Positions 1 to 10,505 of a stretch of DNA of 64,000 bases are shown here, piece after piece (the first letter of the stretch is position 1; each line of letters begins with the position of its first letter). The position numbers and the translations under genes were made by a program. A model generated the notes under the pieces. That model ran no database searches and had not been told where the DNA came from. It saw only the letters and a list, made by a program, of their open reading frames with translations. Origin of the DNA: Perkinsus olseni (lineage: Eukaryota > Perkinsozoa > Perkinsida); assembly GCA_013115125.1 (NCBI GenBank), contig JABANN010000016.1, positions 62,001-126,000 of the forward strand, in the 5' to 3' direction.

Positions 1-336
1 GAGGGGAGTAATCTTACAAGCCTACGAACCAAAACCAGGCTTGAGGGGCCTTCGCGTGCTCTTCTTAGAGAGTGCGAGCCCGCGAACGCATCTCGGGATT
101 CGAATCCAATTCAACATGCCGCGGGATCTATCCCGAAGCGGCAAAGAAATGCCGATACACCTGCCGGAAGCATTCTGGTGATAGGTCTGATAAATGTGGC
201 GACGATCATCTCGCTCACGCTTGCGGCAATTGGATTTCCCTTGGGGAGCATATGTGGCTGTCCGTCTGATCTTGTCATCTCTGCCTTAGTCGGGGCTGTC
301 GTGTGCGATACTTGGGGCAGCCATCATGAGCGGTAA
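1..336 (+). CDS. possible 3' exon of an upstream membrane protein (partial)
   Basis: An open frame enters from the left edge and ends in TAA at 334-336. Its last 55 codons include two hydrophobic runs (ILVIGLINVATIISLTLAA, then LVISALVGAVV), which would suit a membrane protein C-terminus. The stop codon lies just after the ATG (326) proposed for the next gene, in another frame, so at most one of the two readings is right at that point. No family was recognised. It could also be chance. Confidence 0.25.
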   Translation, partial: EGSNLTSLRTKTRLEGPSRALLRECEPANASRDSNPIQHAAGSIPKRQRNADTPAGSILVIGLINVATIISLTLAAIGFPLGSICGCPSDLVISALVGAVVCDTWGSHHER

Positions 337-2143
337 AACTGTCATTCAAGATGCAGTGGAGTCAAAGGTAGGTGTATGATTGTGCGCAGAGATCCCGAGT
401 ATAACAGGTTTAGGCTGCATGACAGTGTTTAGGTTACGGTCAAGACCTTCGTGAGCAATCTTAGTGGCCTTCTGCAGTTGAAGTACCAAAGAGCACAAGG
501 AGGCTTACTTGACGGAGGCAAGACTTGCCTCTACGGTCTACTGTAGTAGAAGCAGAACTCTGCTTGGACCCGTTCGTACTACGAATAGTTGATTCATACG
601 ATGTGGAGCTTCTCACTGTCTTCTTATATTGTCGAACGATTCGGCTAAACTCCTCACCCGGGCTCACATGTGCACAACAATACTACTTCTGAATCAGATG
701 GACCGGTGGTTTGGAGCGATCTTCAGCGTGTACTTGATGGAGCGAAGAAATGCTTCGTACAAGGGCTGATATCGAAGGCAGCATCGAGCAGCAGCGCGAG
801 CGAGAAGAGCGGAGAAGGTGAGCCTCGCGACTTCGTCTCGAGATGGACTCAGCGAGGCCGAGTCAGCGTTGTGTCATGGACGGGCGCCATTGGTATTAAA
901 AGTGCTCTGATAGGAGAAACCGGAAAATTGCTGTCAACAATTAAGCTAAGGATATTCTCTATGCGTAACTCTCTAAGCCGCTTGTCGACGACCGGTTGGG
1001 ATGAGCTCAGAGAGATGTGGCCGGTGATACGATACACGGTGTATGGGATGAAGTAGCTTGGACTTGTGACATGCTACCCGGCTCACCGGCCTCGCTAGCC
1101 TGATGCTTCGGCTCAAGACTTTCCCTTATTCAGCCTCGACGGACAGTGGTAATGGTGCACCGAGTGTTCGCGTTGACGAGGATGGCGAGGATTTCACCGA
1201 AGGAGCCGCCTCGAATGCGCAGATGAAGAGAGTCGTGGCCGGTTATCAGTCCATCATCAGTGCCCATGAACAGGTATGATGACGTCATTTACAGGACTCA
1301 TCCGGCCAGTCGGCGACACTAATGGGATCTCTAAAGCCGAATAAAGATGATATTCGACGAGTTCTTCGACGTTAACGGCCAGGGTCGTAGCTGTTGGGAA
1401 TTCTGGCCCCATACTTTCGCCCGCCTCAGCCTCGGCGAGGGATCCTGAGGTCCGGTGTTCTGTCTCAGGAGCTTACTGAGCTACGAAAGGAGGTGGATCG
1501 ACTTCATGCGGAGAACGACAAATTGAAGAGCTCAATACAGGTAAATAGGACCGTGGAGGGTTCTACGATTTTACGGTCTCCTGGGAGTGGGCGAGTGATG
1601 TTCTTGCGCAGGCCCAGGGCATCAAGATGACCGAAGCGGGCGACTCTGACGCTACCATGGCCCTTGTGGACAGAGTGGCGAAAAGCCTACGGGAAAAGGT
1701 GAGTCAACTAGTTGTGGAGTATCGAGAACTTCTTCGGATCAGCGTGGTTCGGGTTTCAGGTTGATGGTCTCACCAGGCAGCTGGCGGAGGCTCAGACGCA
1801 GGCAGCTTCGAAAGATGCAAATACGGTACGATGGAGCAGTCCGTGACTTGAGGATGTGGGAGTGGTGTTCGTCATGCAGTATCGGAAGCTCCTAGCAGAC
1901 GATAACGAGAGGCGGACACGGATGATGGAGGCTTTTGAGAAGAATAATAGCGACGGACCAAGTGGGAAACTTATTCTCGTTCTTGTGGATCTGATTGGAG
2001 CTCTCGTTCTGTCGCTGTCGTATTGGCTGTTACCGTCAGATGCGGAAACGACGGTGATGCCTCCCGTTGCCTGCTTGGTTGATAACACGCCGAACGGGTC
2101 GCTGGAAAGATCTCCTGCGGGAAATGAAGGTCCAAGTTCCTAG
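326..2143 (+). CDS. coiled-coil protein with C-terminal membrane anchor, multi-exon
   Basis: The clearest exons use GT/AG sites. The first is 326-367 (MSGKTVIQDAVESK). Later exons read AASNAQMKRVVAGYQSIISA, then ELTELRKEVDRLHAENDKLK (a heptad-rich coiled coil), then ALVDRVAKSLREK, then VDGLTRQLAEAQTQAAS. The last exon is 1855-2143. It carries basic and acidic residues, then a single hydrophobic span (LILVLVDLIGALVLSLSYW) about 45 residues before the stop. That is the layout of a tail-anchored or single-pass coiled-coil protein, as in Golgi tethers or SNARE-like proteins, but no named family was recognised. The joins between about 430 and 1100 could not all be resolved. The N-terminal exon is tentative. 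Confidence 0.5.
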
Positions 2144-2526
2144 TATAGTTCCGGTATCACTTGCAAAGCACGTTGAGCAGTGTACTGTTTCTATCTGTCA
2201 GAGTGTTGGGTTATGAATTTGATTCGAACGATTCTAGACGGGACAGCAGTCCTCGGGAAGATCTGGGCTCTGCAGCTCGGCCCTGCCCGGGGATTCTCGA
2301 TTTTCAAGCATATGTCACTCATAACGCCGAGGGGAGTCGGTTCATCATCGGGCTAAATCATGGAAAGTGAGTCGTCTAGATTTCAGACCCGAGTGCCTTC
2401 CATTTTGAAACTTTTACTGAGGCGTTGATGGCGTTGAGCAGCGAGTCGTAGCTTGGGACTCTTAGAGTGAACCACTCTTGGGAAGCAAATGCAGCTGCAT
2501 TCGCGAAATAGATTGAGGAATTTGTG
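2144..2526. other. no gene recognised
   Basis: About 380 bases between the coiled-coil gene and the tRNA. There is a short open frame at 2161-2370 (+) with no recognisable motif and no convincing splice partner. Nothing else is visible. Confidence 0.4.
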
Positions 2527-2598
2527 TGGACATGCCGGGGTTTGAACCCGGGGCCTTCTGCATGCAAAGCAGACGTGATACCACTACACCACACGCCC
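2527..2598 (-). tRNA. tRNA-Ala (anticodon TGC)
   Basis: The 72-nt sequence folds as a full cloverleaf on the minus strand. The acceptor stem is GGGCGTG paired with CATGTCC and carries the G3:U70 pair that marks alanine tRNAs. The D-stem is GTG/CAC, the anticodon stem TCTGC/GCAGA with loop TTTGCAT, and the T-stem CCGGG/CCCGG with loop TTCAAAC. The discriminator is A. There is no intron. It is a normal-looking functional gene and the parent type of the damaged copy at 4161-4228. Confidence 0.95.
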
Positions 2599-3219
2599 GT
2601 AGAGGATCTTCCTGTGTGTGGCTCCTGCGGTATATTCGCAGTGCTCCGAGATCAGCGAGGGGCCCTGTCATTCTCTGCCTTGCGACTCGTCGATTCAGCA
2701 ATGGGGCAAATCGAGATCCGAGTGTGTAGCTCAAGCGTACACCGTTCGGCTCTCGCCGGCACGTCTTCAACGGCGTAGAAGTATAGTAATGGAGCTTTCT
2801 CATTGATTACCCACTACGTGGACGGGATCACGAATAAGCCGTATACTCAGGGACGGCGCTCACGTCCCCTGATGTTTTCGAGGCGTGAAGCTAAGCCCGA
2901 AACATCATTCCATGAATCCACTGCAACCAACGAGAGTTGATACCAACGAGACTTGGCCCTAGGTACCTCCCGTGAAGCTTGTCAATCAGTTTCTACTTAT
3001 GCGAGATGCTCTGTTTGGTTTCCACTACACTGTTACCGAGACTGGACGAGACTGCAATACTCAATGACGTCTTTATCCTATCTGGGGGTCGTGCTATGCT
3101 GATCAAGGTTTTTGTTTGTCGCCGTGGAATATGATGATCTGGAGCAGATGCCGTCTGTTTTGCACGACTACTAAGGTAACCATACTGCCATCGTCGGGAA
3201 TCGCAGGCTCTAGGCACGC
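2599..3219. other. no gene recognised
   Basis: About 620 bases between the tRNA and HslU. Short open frames exist on both strands, but none has a motif or splice context I can support. The HslU promoter and any 5' leader exon would lie here. Confidence 0.4.
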
Positions 3220-6200
3220 TTGATCTCGTCAGCCACATGCTCCACTTTCGTGTTAAGATATTCAGATGAATCGCGCAGTCCCTGCTATTTCGCCATGTGC
3301 TTCGCTAGGCGACTGTTAGTGTTCCCTGCGGCCAGGTTGCCTCGACTTCGACCACCGCGGGGAACATCTGGAGCGCCAGAGATGCCTACGCTTGCCCGTC
3401 GCCAAAGGATCTTGTTAAACACTTGGATGAGGTGAGGCACTGCTGTACTCTTCCCCTACGAGGTCTCGGAATATCCTGCAGTCTTCGATCATCCGCAGTA
3501 TTGGGGGCCGTCGGGTGCGGTTGAGTTATTAAATTGTCTGTCATGCATCAATGCGTGACTATGTCAGTTCATTATCGGCCAAACTGATGCGAAGCGAGTC
3601 GTCGCTATAGCGGTGAGGGACCGATGGAGACGCCAGCAGATCGCCGACGCGGGGCTGAGGAAGGAACTGCTGCCAACCAAGTACGGGACAAGCTTCCTTT
3701 TCTCTTGGTCGTCATCAATGCTCTCCAGCATCCTTTTGGAGGGTCCATCAGGATGCGGCAAGACGGAAATCGCGAGGCGGCTGGCTGACGTTATCGGCGC
3801 GCCTCTAGTGAAGGTTGTGGCGACGAAGTAGAGTGGGCTCGCCTTCCTATCGAGAACTCAGTTTCTCATCAAAGCATGGTCTCCGTGCACCCGGAGGGAT
3901 TTCGAGGTACACTGAAGTCGGCTTCATTGGTGAAGATACTCAGACGATGATACATGAGCTGGCAGACTCTTCTTATGACATGGAACGGAAGAGAGTCATG
4001 TCAGAGGTCCAGGTAGGTGGCAGTCGGACTCCACGTCGGGAACGCCGAGCATTATGCGGAATGCTGGGGAAGATCTCAATTGAGTGCTTGACTATCTCAA
4101 TCTGTTTCGCAATCCCGCATCCGCTTAACCTAAGTACAATATGCGAGTATATATTTTTGGTGGACGTGCCGAGGTTTGAACTCGGGGCCTTCTGCATGCA
4201 AAGCAGGATACCACTACACCACACGCCCGTTGGGACTTATGTTCGTATTTCATACTCCGGGAAGCTGCCCCTGGTCCCCCATACAATTCATTTCGCTTTA
4301 GTATATTAAGTATAACCTTCCTGAAACATTCACGCGCTCATTGGTAGTGGGTGAGTGCCGTGTCACTGAGTAACCAGACTTCCATATCGCTGACAAGTAC
4401 CGCGGCTATTCCCAGGTCGAGGCCAGAAAGCTTGCTATTGAAGCGATTGCTAGAGCGTATCTATGCACTCCTGAAGGGACCGGAGAGGAATCCGTGGCAG
4501 CAGCCAAGGTGGGCTGTACACTCTCAACCGTTCCGGTCGATCAGTATTCAACAGTTTCCATCAGGACCTGATCGAGAAAGAGGATCCTCGAACCATGAGG
4601 ATCGAGATCGAAATCGAGAGTCATTTGACGCATCCCGCGCCGCTCGATCCCAGCAGGCCGGGAGGCGTCTTTGATGGAGGCGGCAGCAGAGGCCGTAGAG
4701 GTCCGCAGAGTCCTTGGATCTCCCGTGAAACAGCCGGCCGCGTTGTATCGTCCGAGAGTTTCATGAATGGCGATTTTTGAAGCCGCGACTGCAGTGAGGT
4801 CTTGGTAAAGGCTGCTTGTTTCCCCTCAGACCAAGTCCCGCCGCCCACCCCGGGGATCAACGTGACCGGCGAACGACAGCCGGACAGAGCGGGGCAAGCC
4901 CATTCGTACGGCGCGGAGGAGGCTCTGCGGTGGAGCAAGCTCACTGTACGGGACGCCATGGTAGGTCTGCATCACAATTCTCCTCGCTGTTGGACGGAGT
5001 CGTGACAGTCCACACTGATTCTCTGCCAGTCACTCGTAACTGAGCACTACGCCAGTACTCTCATACTCGACAGAGAGCCCGAGATAAGGGAACGTGCGCG
5101 AGTCACCTGCGAAGAGCGAGGGATGGTTTTCATTGATGAGTTCGATAAGCTCATAAGTGAAGAGCGGGAGGTGTGGTACTCTCTATTCGGTCTTAGCCAC
5201 CGGTGATTTGGCGTCAGTGTCCCGCTGACTCAGGTCGCTAGTGGGTTTGGATCGAAACGAAGAGGAGTACAGAAGGAGTTGCTGTCCCTTATAGAAGGGA
5301 CGGTGGTAACAACTCCGAGACTCGGGCGGATATCAACAGAGCACATCCTGTGAGACGGTCGGCAAGTCCGATCTTCTTCACTCTGCCAAGGGTTCGTACG
5401 CCTTCAACGTGCTGGAGCCATCTGATAGTCTGGTACTTCATCCCACGCACAGGTTCATCTGTGCGGGAGCATTCACCACAGCGAAACCCGCCCAAATCAT
5501 GCCGGAGCTGCAAGGCCGGTTACCGATAAGGAGCGTCTTGAAGCCTCTTACCGCTGAGGATTTTATCCGTATACTAACGGGAATACGGTGAGCCGGAGTA
5601 CCTCCTCTATCAAACTCGGCCATGCCGTCGCTGGGCTGATCGGAGGAGATCTTCTCGGATTCCTGGCCTGCCATTAAGAATGAGTGAACGCGGTCGTTAG
5701 CGAGGCGCCGAGGCTCCGACAACAGGCTATCCCGGTCCCTGAAGCGAAGAGAGGCGCAGGTGGCTCACGGTGCAGTTTCGCAGAGGCGCGGGTCGCCGTT
5801 GACTTAGTCGATTCTGAATTTTCCGAGTCCGCTGAGTTGTCAGGGAAATTACTCTCATGACTGTGGATGATGCACATGGCTTCGTGTACGCTTTTTGCGG
5901 GTGTATGTGCATCCTCGAGGTACACATTGCCGATGCAGCAGCAAGCTCTTCTGAAGGTCGAAGAAGTGGACCTCCAATTTGATGCAGAAGCTCTGGAGGA
6001 GATCTCCAGGTGAGCCTTTCCCCGGGCCCCTCCTCGGTTCTGAGTTCGACGTTCTCACGAGATGAGTTTGCGCCGAACACTCACAGCGTGCTTTTCATCG
6101 AACCCGAGCATAGGGTCGCCAGTGCCGGCTCTATCACACACCACCAGCAGTGCTGGTCGGACCAGCCTGGTCCAGCATGTCCACGCTCGAGATATTCCCC

Positions 6201-6869
6201 AAGGCTGCCTACTTGAGACTGCGGGAGATGCGCTGAATTGCTGTTCGATCTGAATGGCTCAGCCACAATACTGCGCATCGGACTGTCGTTACGTTTCTTG
6301 TGCTGTGGCTCGCGGACATTGTTAAACTTGAGTTCTGGAAGCGGGTTGAATCCGCTGATTTCAGGAGCGCATTCGAGCTGAACCGCAGTTCCGCCAACAC
6401 TGGTGCCCGTCGGCTGCAGAGCGTGATGAGCACCCTGTTGGAAGATATTAAGTGAGGGTTTGCTGTTATGGAAGGAATGTGATTCACGTAGACGCAGCGG
6501 TCGACCCTGCGGTGGGGTGGAATCTACTCGGAATCCGCCCCTCAAAACTACAGTCGAATTTTGAGTTTAACGCGAGCGAACTACGCTCGTTTTTAAGTGG
6601 CATGGTCGGCGTCGGGCAGACATTGCGCACTGTGCCGGTAATGCAACATGAGGCCACATGAGGTAGACCTCTGAGATGCTGATTATGCAGGTTCGAGGCG
6701 GGGTCCGGGGGACCTTCAGTCGTCCGCATTGACAAGAACAGAGTAAGCGCGGTTTGTAACCTCTGAACATTGCTCATCCTGAGAAAGACGGAGCTGTGCT
6801 GTTTGGTAGGTTAAGGAGACGGTGGCAGCGTTGATGACCAAGTCCGACCTCTCCAAATATGTCATCTAA
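3220..6869 (+). CDS. hslU: HslU (ClpY), ATPase subunit of the HslUV protease, ~15 exons
   Basis: HslU is the AAA+ unfoldase that feeds proteins into the HslV peptidase. In protists it is usually mitochondrial. Fitted exons: 3220 or 3295-3335, 3374-3431, 3568-3680, 3729-3827, 3907-4012, 4416-4508, 4565-~4696, 4830-4960, 5030-5170, 5234-5349, 5453-5587, 5920-6009, 6365-6451, 6691-6742, 6816-6869. Phases agree throughout. Visible motifs: [10 protein letters not shown], then Walker [15 protein letters not shown], then [12 protein letters not shown], Walker [11 protein letters not shown], the sensor region [18 protein letters not shown], the arginine-rich NTGARRLQ, and the C-terminal tail SDLSKYVI that docks into HslV. 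The N-terminus [13 protein letters not shown] is basic and hydrophobic, like a mitochondrial presequence. The middle I-domain contains a Gly/Arg-rich stretch and one join (after ~4696) that is not certain. HslV is not in the window. Confidence 0.93.
4161..4228 (-). pseudogene. tRNA-Ala copy with 4-nt deletion, inside an HslU intron
   Basis: This 68-nt copy matches the tRNA-Ala at 2527-2598 except for substitutions and loss of four bases (ACGT). The loss removes most of the 3' D-stem, base 26 and the first anticodon-stem base. The acceptor stem is intact and even better paired (G5:C instead of G5:U). The T-stem shows a matched pair of changes (CCGAG/CTCGG). The anticodon TGC and its loop are kept. 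It lies antisense within HslU intron 4013-4415. It is most simply a tRNA pseudogene, though the compensated stems leave some doubt. Confidence 0.8.
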
Positions 6870-6965
6870 CGCTACTCTGATGCTGGCAGTTGCATGACGG
6901 CGTTTGGTCTGACAGTTTCTTGTGGTCGGGGTCGCTTGCGTTCAGTGCGGACCTCTCAGATATCA

Positions 6966-8375
6966 TCATATAGAATTGACGATTGTGAGTCGCCGAAACT
7001 CATCTCTCTTGCAACAAGATACATCGGTGCTAGCCCGACTAAGTCGGCTCACAGCGTTGGACTTTAAACTCACACGCACGGTTGTAACGACTTCAAAAAA
7101 GCAAAGGTCATGTGTAGAGTTCAAGTAGAAGTAGGGCGCCAATCGCTCCTCGGCCGCCAAGTAACCATGGACTTCCTCATCCTCTCTCGGCTTATTCTTG
7201 CGACTATAATTCTATCTCGATGTTCTTGAGTGATGACGGCAGACGCTGGCCGGGTCTAGCGGCACGAGCTCAAATAACGGCGGGACGGCTTCCGCCTACC
7301 ATTTCTGTTGCCCGCAGCGTCCTCTTGAGTTCACGACAAATTGGTTCACATCTGCGCCTCTCCGCGATATCAAGGGGCGTGGAACGGGTGACATCCTCCA
7401 GTCTTGCAGCAACACTACCGCCATCTCTGAATAATTGAGGAAGGCGAGAGGTCGTCACGAACTGCGTCCTATGGATTTACTTGATGAATAATCGATAATA
7501 ATTGATCCCATTGAAAAACCGAATGGGGTACACTAAACTACTACTGTAATCCCCCTCAGAAAGGAACGTCGGTGGTGCTAGTCTAACTAAGCCGTACTGT
7601 CGTAGGAGTTGGACTCGCACACACATTGAAAAATGCTATTAGCGATACTAATATCAATGAAACAAAAAAGTCTGTGAAAGAGATCGAAGATTTTTCTCGT
7701 CTTTAACGAATAAATGCGGCGGGCAAGGGCGAGCCACAATGCCACGAACGGTAGTCGAGCAATTGAAGCAGTGGAGAGTCGAGAAGCAACCTCAAACCAT
7801 TGTCAATAATAGTCTTCATTTTGGCATAGCGACCACACTTTTGCATGTTGCATCTTTTCGTTACATACTGAGTATCACTGCTGCTTTCACGTGGCACAGT
7901 GACCTTTCTACATGTTGCGTTTTTGTCGTTACAGACAGCTGCATCACTAAAAGATGCAAAGAAGCTTACACGATCAATAGGAGTTTGACAGTGTCGGTCT
8001 CGCACGCAAAGGCCGCCCAGTGAAGAGGGGTATGGCCGATGCTGTCTCTCTCCAGCACGTCAGCGCGATGCCTCAGCAGCGTCCGAACGACGTCACAGCT
8101 GTTGGGCTCTGAGGAAGGCAGGATGGCAGGCACGACGAGGTAGCCTTCTACGCTGGCAGGCGGCATGCAACGGAGTCACCAGGGACATGTCTTGCTTGTT
8201 CGGATCAGCACATTTCCTGAACTCAGGCGTTGTGAGGGATTTATCAAAGCGCAAGTATTGCGTACTCGAGCAACTCTCCGACGGTCTTCGTGTCATGCTC
8301 GTATGCAGCCACGTGCAAGTCGGTGATTCCGAAGGCTCCAAGTTGATCATGAATCGACGGCCGGCGGTTGGCCAT
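6966..8375 (-). CDS. ankyrin-repeat protein, 5 exons
   Basis: Exons (minus) 8375-8266, 8216-8152, 8108-7972, 7426-7300 and 7196-6966 join in phase. The protein starts MANRRPSIHDQLGAFGITDL. It reads through at least three ankyrin-type repeats: TDLHVAAYEHDTKTVGELLE; VTPLHAACQ; then GHTPLHWAAFACETDTVKLL. A degenerate repeat follows (RSTPLDIAERRRCEPICREL). The last exon, about 75 residues, is not ankyrin-like (YLAAEERLAPYFYLNSTHDL) and has no recognised fold. Ankyrin repeats bind other proteins, so the role cannot be read from sequence. The intron at 7427-7971 is long and AT-rich. The gene ends about 100 bases after HslU, convergent with it. Its start lies 117 bases below the end of the next minus-strand gene. 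Confidence 0.8.
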
Positions 8376-8491
8376 GCAATGAGGGCAACCCTCAGTCAAG
8401 GACGGAATGTGGGGAGAAGGCTCCTCTCGGTGGTAAGAACTAAACACGGGGGTCGCTACTCACAGCAGAGCTTCATGTAGTGGAACAATGG

Positions 8492-10200
8492 TCACAATGC
8501 GACGACTTCGGACGACTCAGCATTGTCGGACTCGGAACGCTGCAGTTCTCCTAGCAGCCGGTACGCCTCCAGCGTGGCATCGCTCATCCCGTCAAGCCGC
8601 TGCTCGACGGGGCTCGCGAACCTCGACTGATCGACCCATTCCTCCGAGTCGGGCCTAGAGACACAACAGAAGTCCTGCGGATATTTCTTTTCTGCCACGC
8701 CCTAGCGCAGTGGCACGCACCTGTCAGCTTCAGTCTCCTCCTCGTCCTCTCGAGACTCGGCATCTCGCCTGAACGTGGGTGGGGTCAAAATTAAACAACA
8801 GTAACAACACCCGCGTACCCGCCCCATTCGTTCTCGTAGTCACCGACGTTGAAGACTTCCTTCTCTCCCGGAGGCGGTCGGTCCACTAGTGTTTGGAAGG
8901 ACCGTCTGCTTTTGGAGCAATCCGGGCTAAAACTGGCTTCAAACTTAGCGACCAGTTCGGCGCGCTTTTGCCGCCTTCTCTCAGCATCCCGGTGGAGCCG
9001 ATCGGAGATGGCGCTAGCAGATTTCGATGGGGTTATCGCTCCGGACGTGTTGCGATTAAAAGCCCCCTGTTCAACGCGCCGTCGTCTCTGGCGTCGGTCG
9101 GTCGCGTCTCGGTAGAGCCTTTCGCTGGCCGTTGCCGCCCGAACCGGACTCAAGCTCGAGTCGCCACCAAGGATCCTCGGAGAAAAAGGGCACTGCGCAG
9201 CCTGCCACCGCTGCTCCTCCTGGCGCTTCTGCTCAGCGTCGGCAATCCTACGCTCCCGTTGCCTCACGGCGTCCGAATAGAGGCGGTCGAATATCCGTTG
9301 GCATTTAGCTCTGGAGGCCACTAGTCGACGAGGGCCACTGTCAGAGTCGTCCGTCGAGTGGTTGGTCGAGTACGGCTGAAGAGATGACGGAAACTTGACC
9401 GATCCGATAAGACATAATTTACATCTGCAGCGTCGAGCTGCGGCTCCTCCACAGTAGGCCCGTGAGGATCGTTAATGATATCCCTGAATGGTGGATGGGA
9501 GGCTAGGGGTATCCTTATGGTTCCGTACTCGCTCCGAGGACCGCGCATGTGTGACGCCAGCTGTGATGCCAGTGACCGCAGGAGTCGATAGAAACGCACA
9601 CAGATGCCTGACACAAAAGCTGTCCCCGTACACAGAGGCGAGGGCGAGCTACCTTCAACAGCGCTTCGCTGCATCCGCCTCAGGTGATGCAAAAGCCGAA
9701 CCTCTCTCTCCGCTTCACACTCTTCGGTTGAAGTGCTTGTAGGTGCATTGAGGAGGCTAACGAGGGCTGACACGTCCGCGACGTCCAGCGAGATGCCGGT
9801 TGGGCTCTGAGGGCGAGAGGATCTATCACCAGGCGACTGAGCATTGCGAGCATTGAGCAGCAGCTGGTGCGAGGTCGTAGATTCGGGCCTCGTACTCCGG
9901 TGGTATCATCTCGGGGTGGTGCGGTATCAAAAATGGGCAGCTTGATGACATGCGTGCCTTCAGAGTTCCTCGCGAGGAGCTGATTGTCTCCCTTGGTGGT
10001 TCGACTTGCTAGCAAGTCAAGAGACAGGGCCTGAGTGAGGTAGAGTAACACCGAGGAACCTTCCGCTCGACACGTCGATCTACCCTGTTGGCGAGGGAAT
10101 TCTCAAAGTCGCTGTATCCAGTGGTCAGAGCATCGTAACATGTACGCTCGTTACTAAAGGGAGACCTCGGCTTGGGTTGCCGCCGTCGGGGAGCGGACAT
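8492..10200 (-). CDS. protein with repeated RLYxDA motifs, several exons
   Basis: It starts MSAPRRRQPKPRSPFSNERT at 10200. Well-supported later exons are the one with SLLNAPTSTSTEECEAEREV, one ending near 9427 (DAAD), then ~9376-8812, ~8781-8722 and ~8651-8492. The long exon carries three related units: IFDRLYSDAVRQRERR, SERLYRDATDRRQRRRR and SDRLHRDAERRRQKR, each about 60 residues apart and separated by SFSP/PFSPR-like links. The C-terminus is acidic (EDEEETEAD) and ends ESSEVVAL. The motif (R-L-Y/H-x-D-A followed by a basic helix) recurs in protist proteins, but I cannot assign a function. The region near 9880-9920 contains a frame change whose intron I could not place. Confidence 0.75.
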
Positions 10201-10505
10201 GAAGGTCGCGCCACTACGCTAGTCTCTGATAATATGCTACCACCAGCCTCGAGGGTAGCCAGGCGGATGAAGGAGGGTCGAGAGGCGAACGAAACGACCC
10301 GTGCGTCCGTGTAGAGACTTGTGCTCACAACAGCATTCTAACATGCTCGCGTCAACCTGCTGTTACTCTACGGTTGAGGATGATTCATATGAGCGGACGG
10401 TCCCAGGTAGCCTAGGGAGAGCACAGAGGGGAATTAGAGAGAGCTGGGAGTTCAACGATAGGGCATACACCGACAAGACAGTGGGGCTCTGGCAGACCTG
10501 AGGAC

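Noticed and set aside
2462-2806. Several short frames over the tRNA-Ala
   Set aside because: Translations of a tRNA gene and its flanks; no independent support.
5641-5870. Apparent HslU exon ([20 protein letters not shown]) between exons 11 and 12
   Set aside because: It can be spliced in phase. However, exon 11 joins directly to 5920-6009 with the correct frame, and that product aligns with HslU without a gap, so this is intron.
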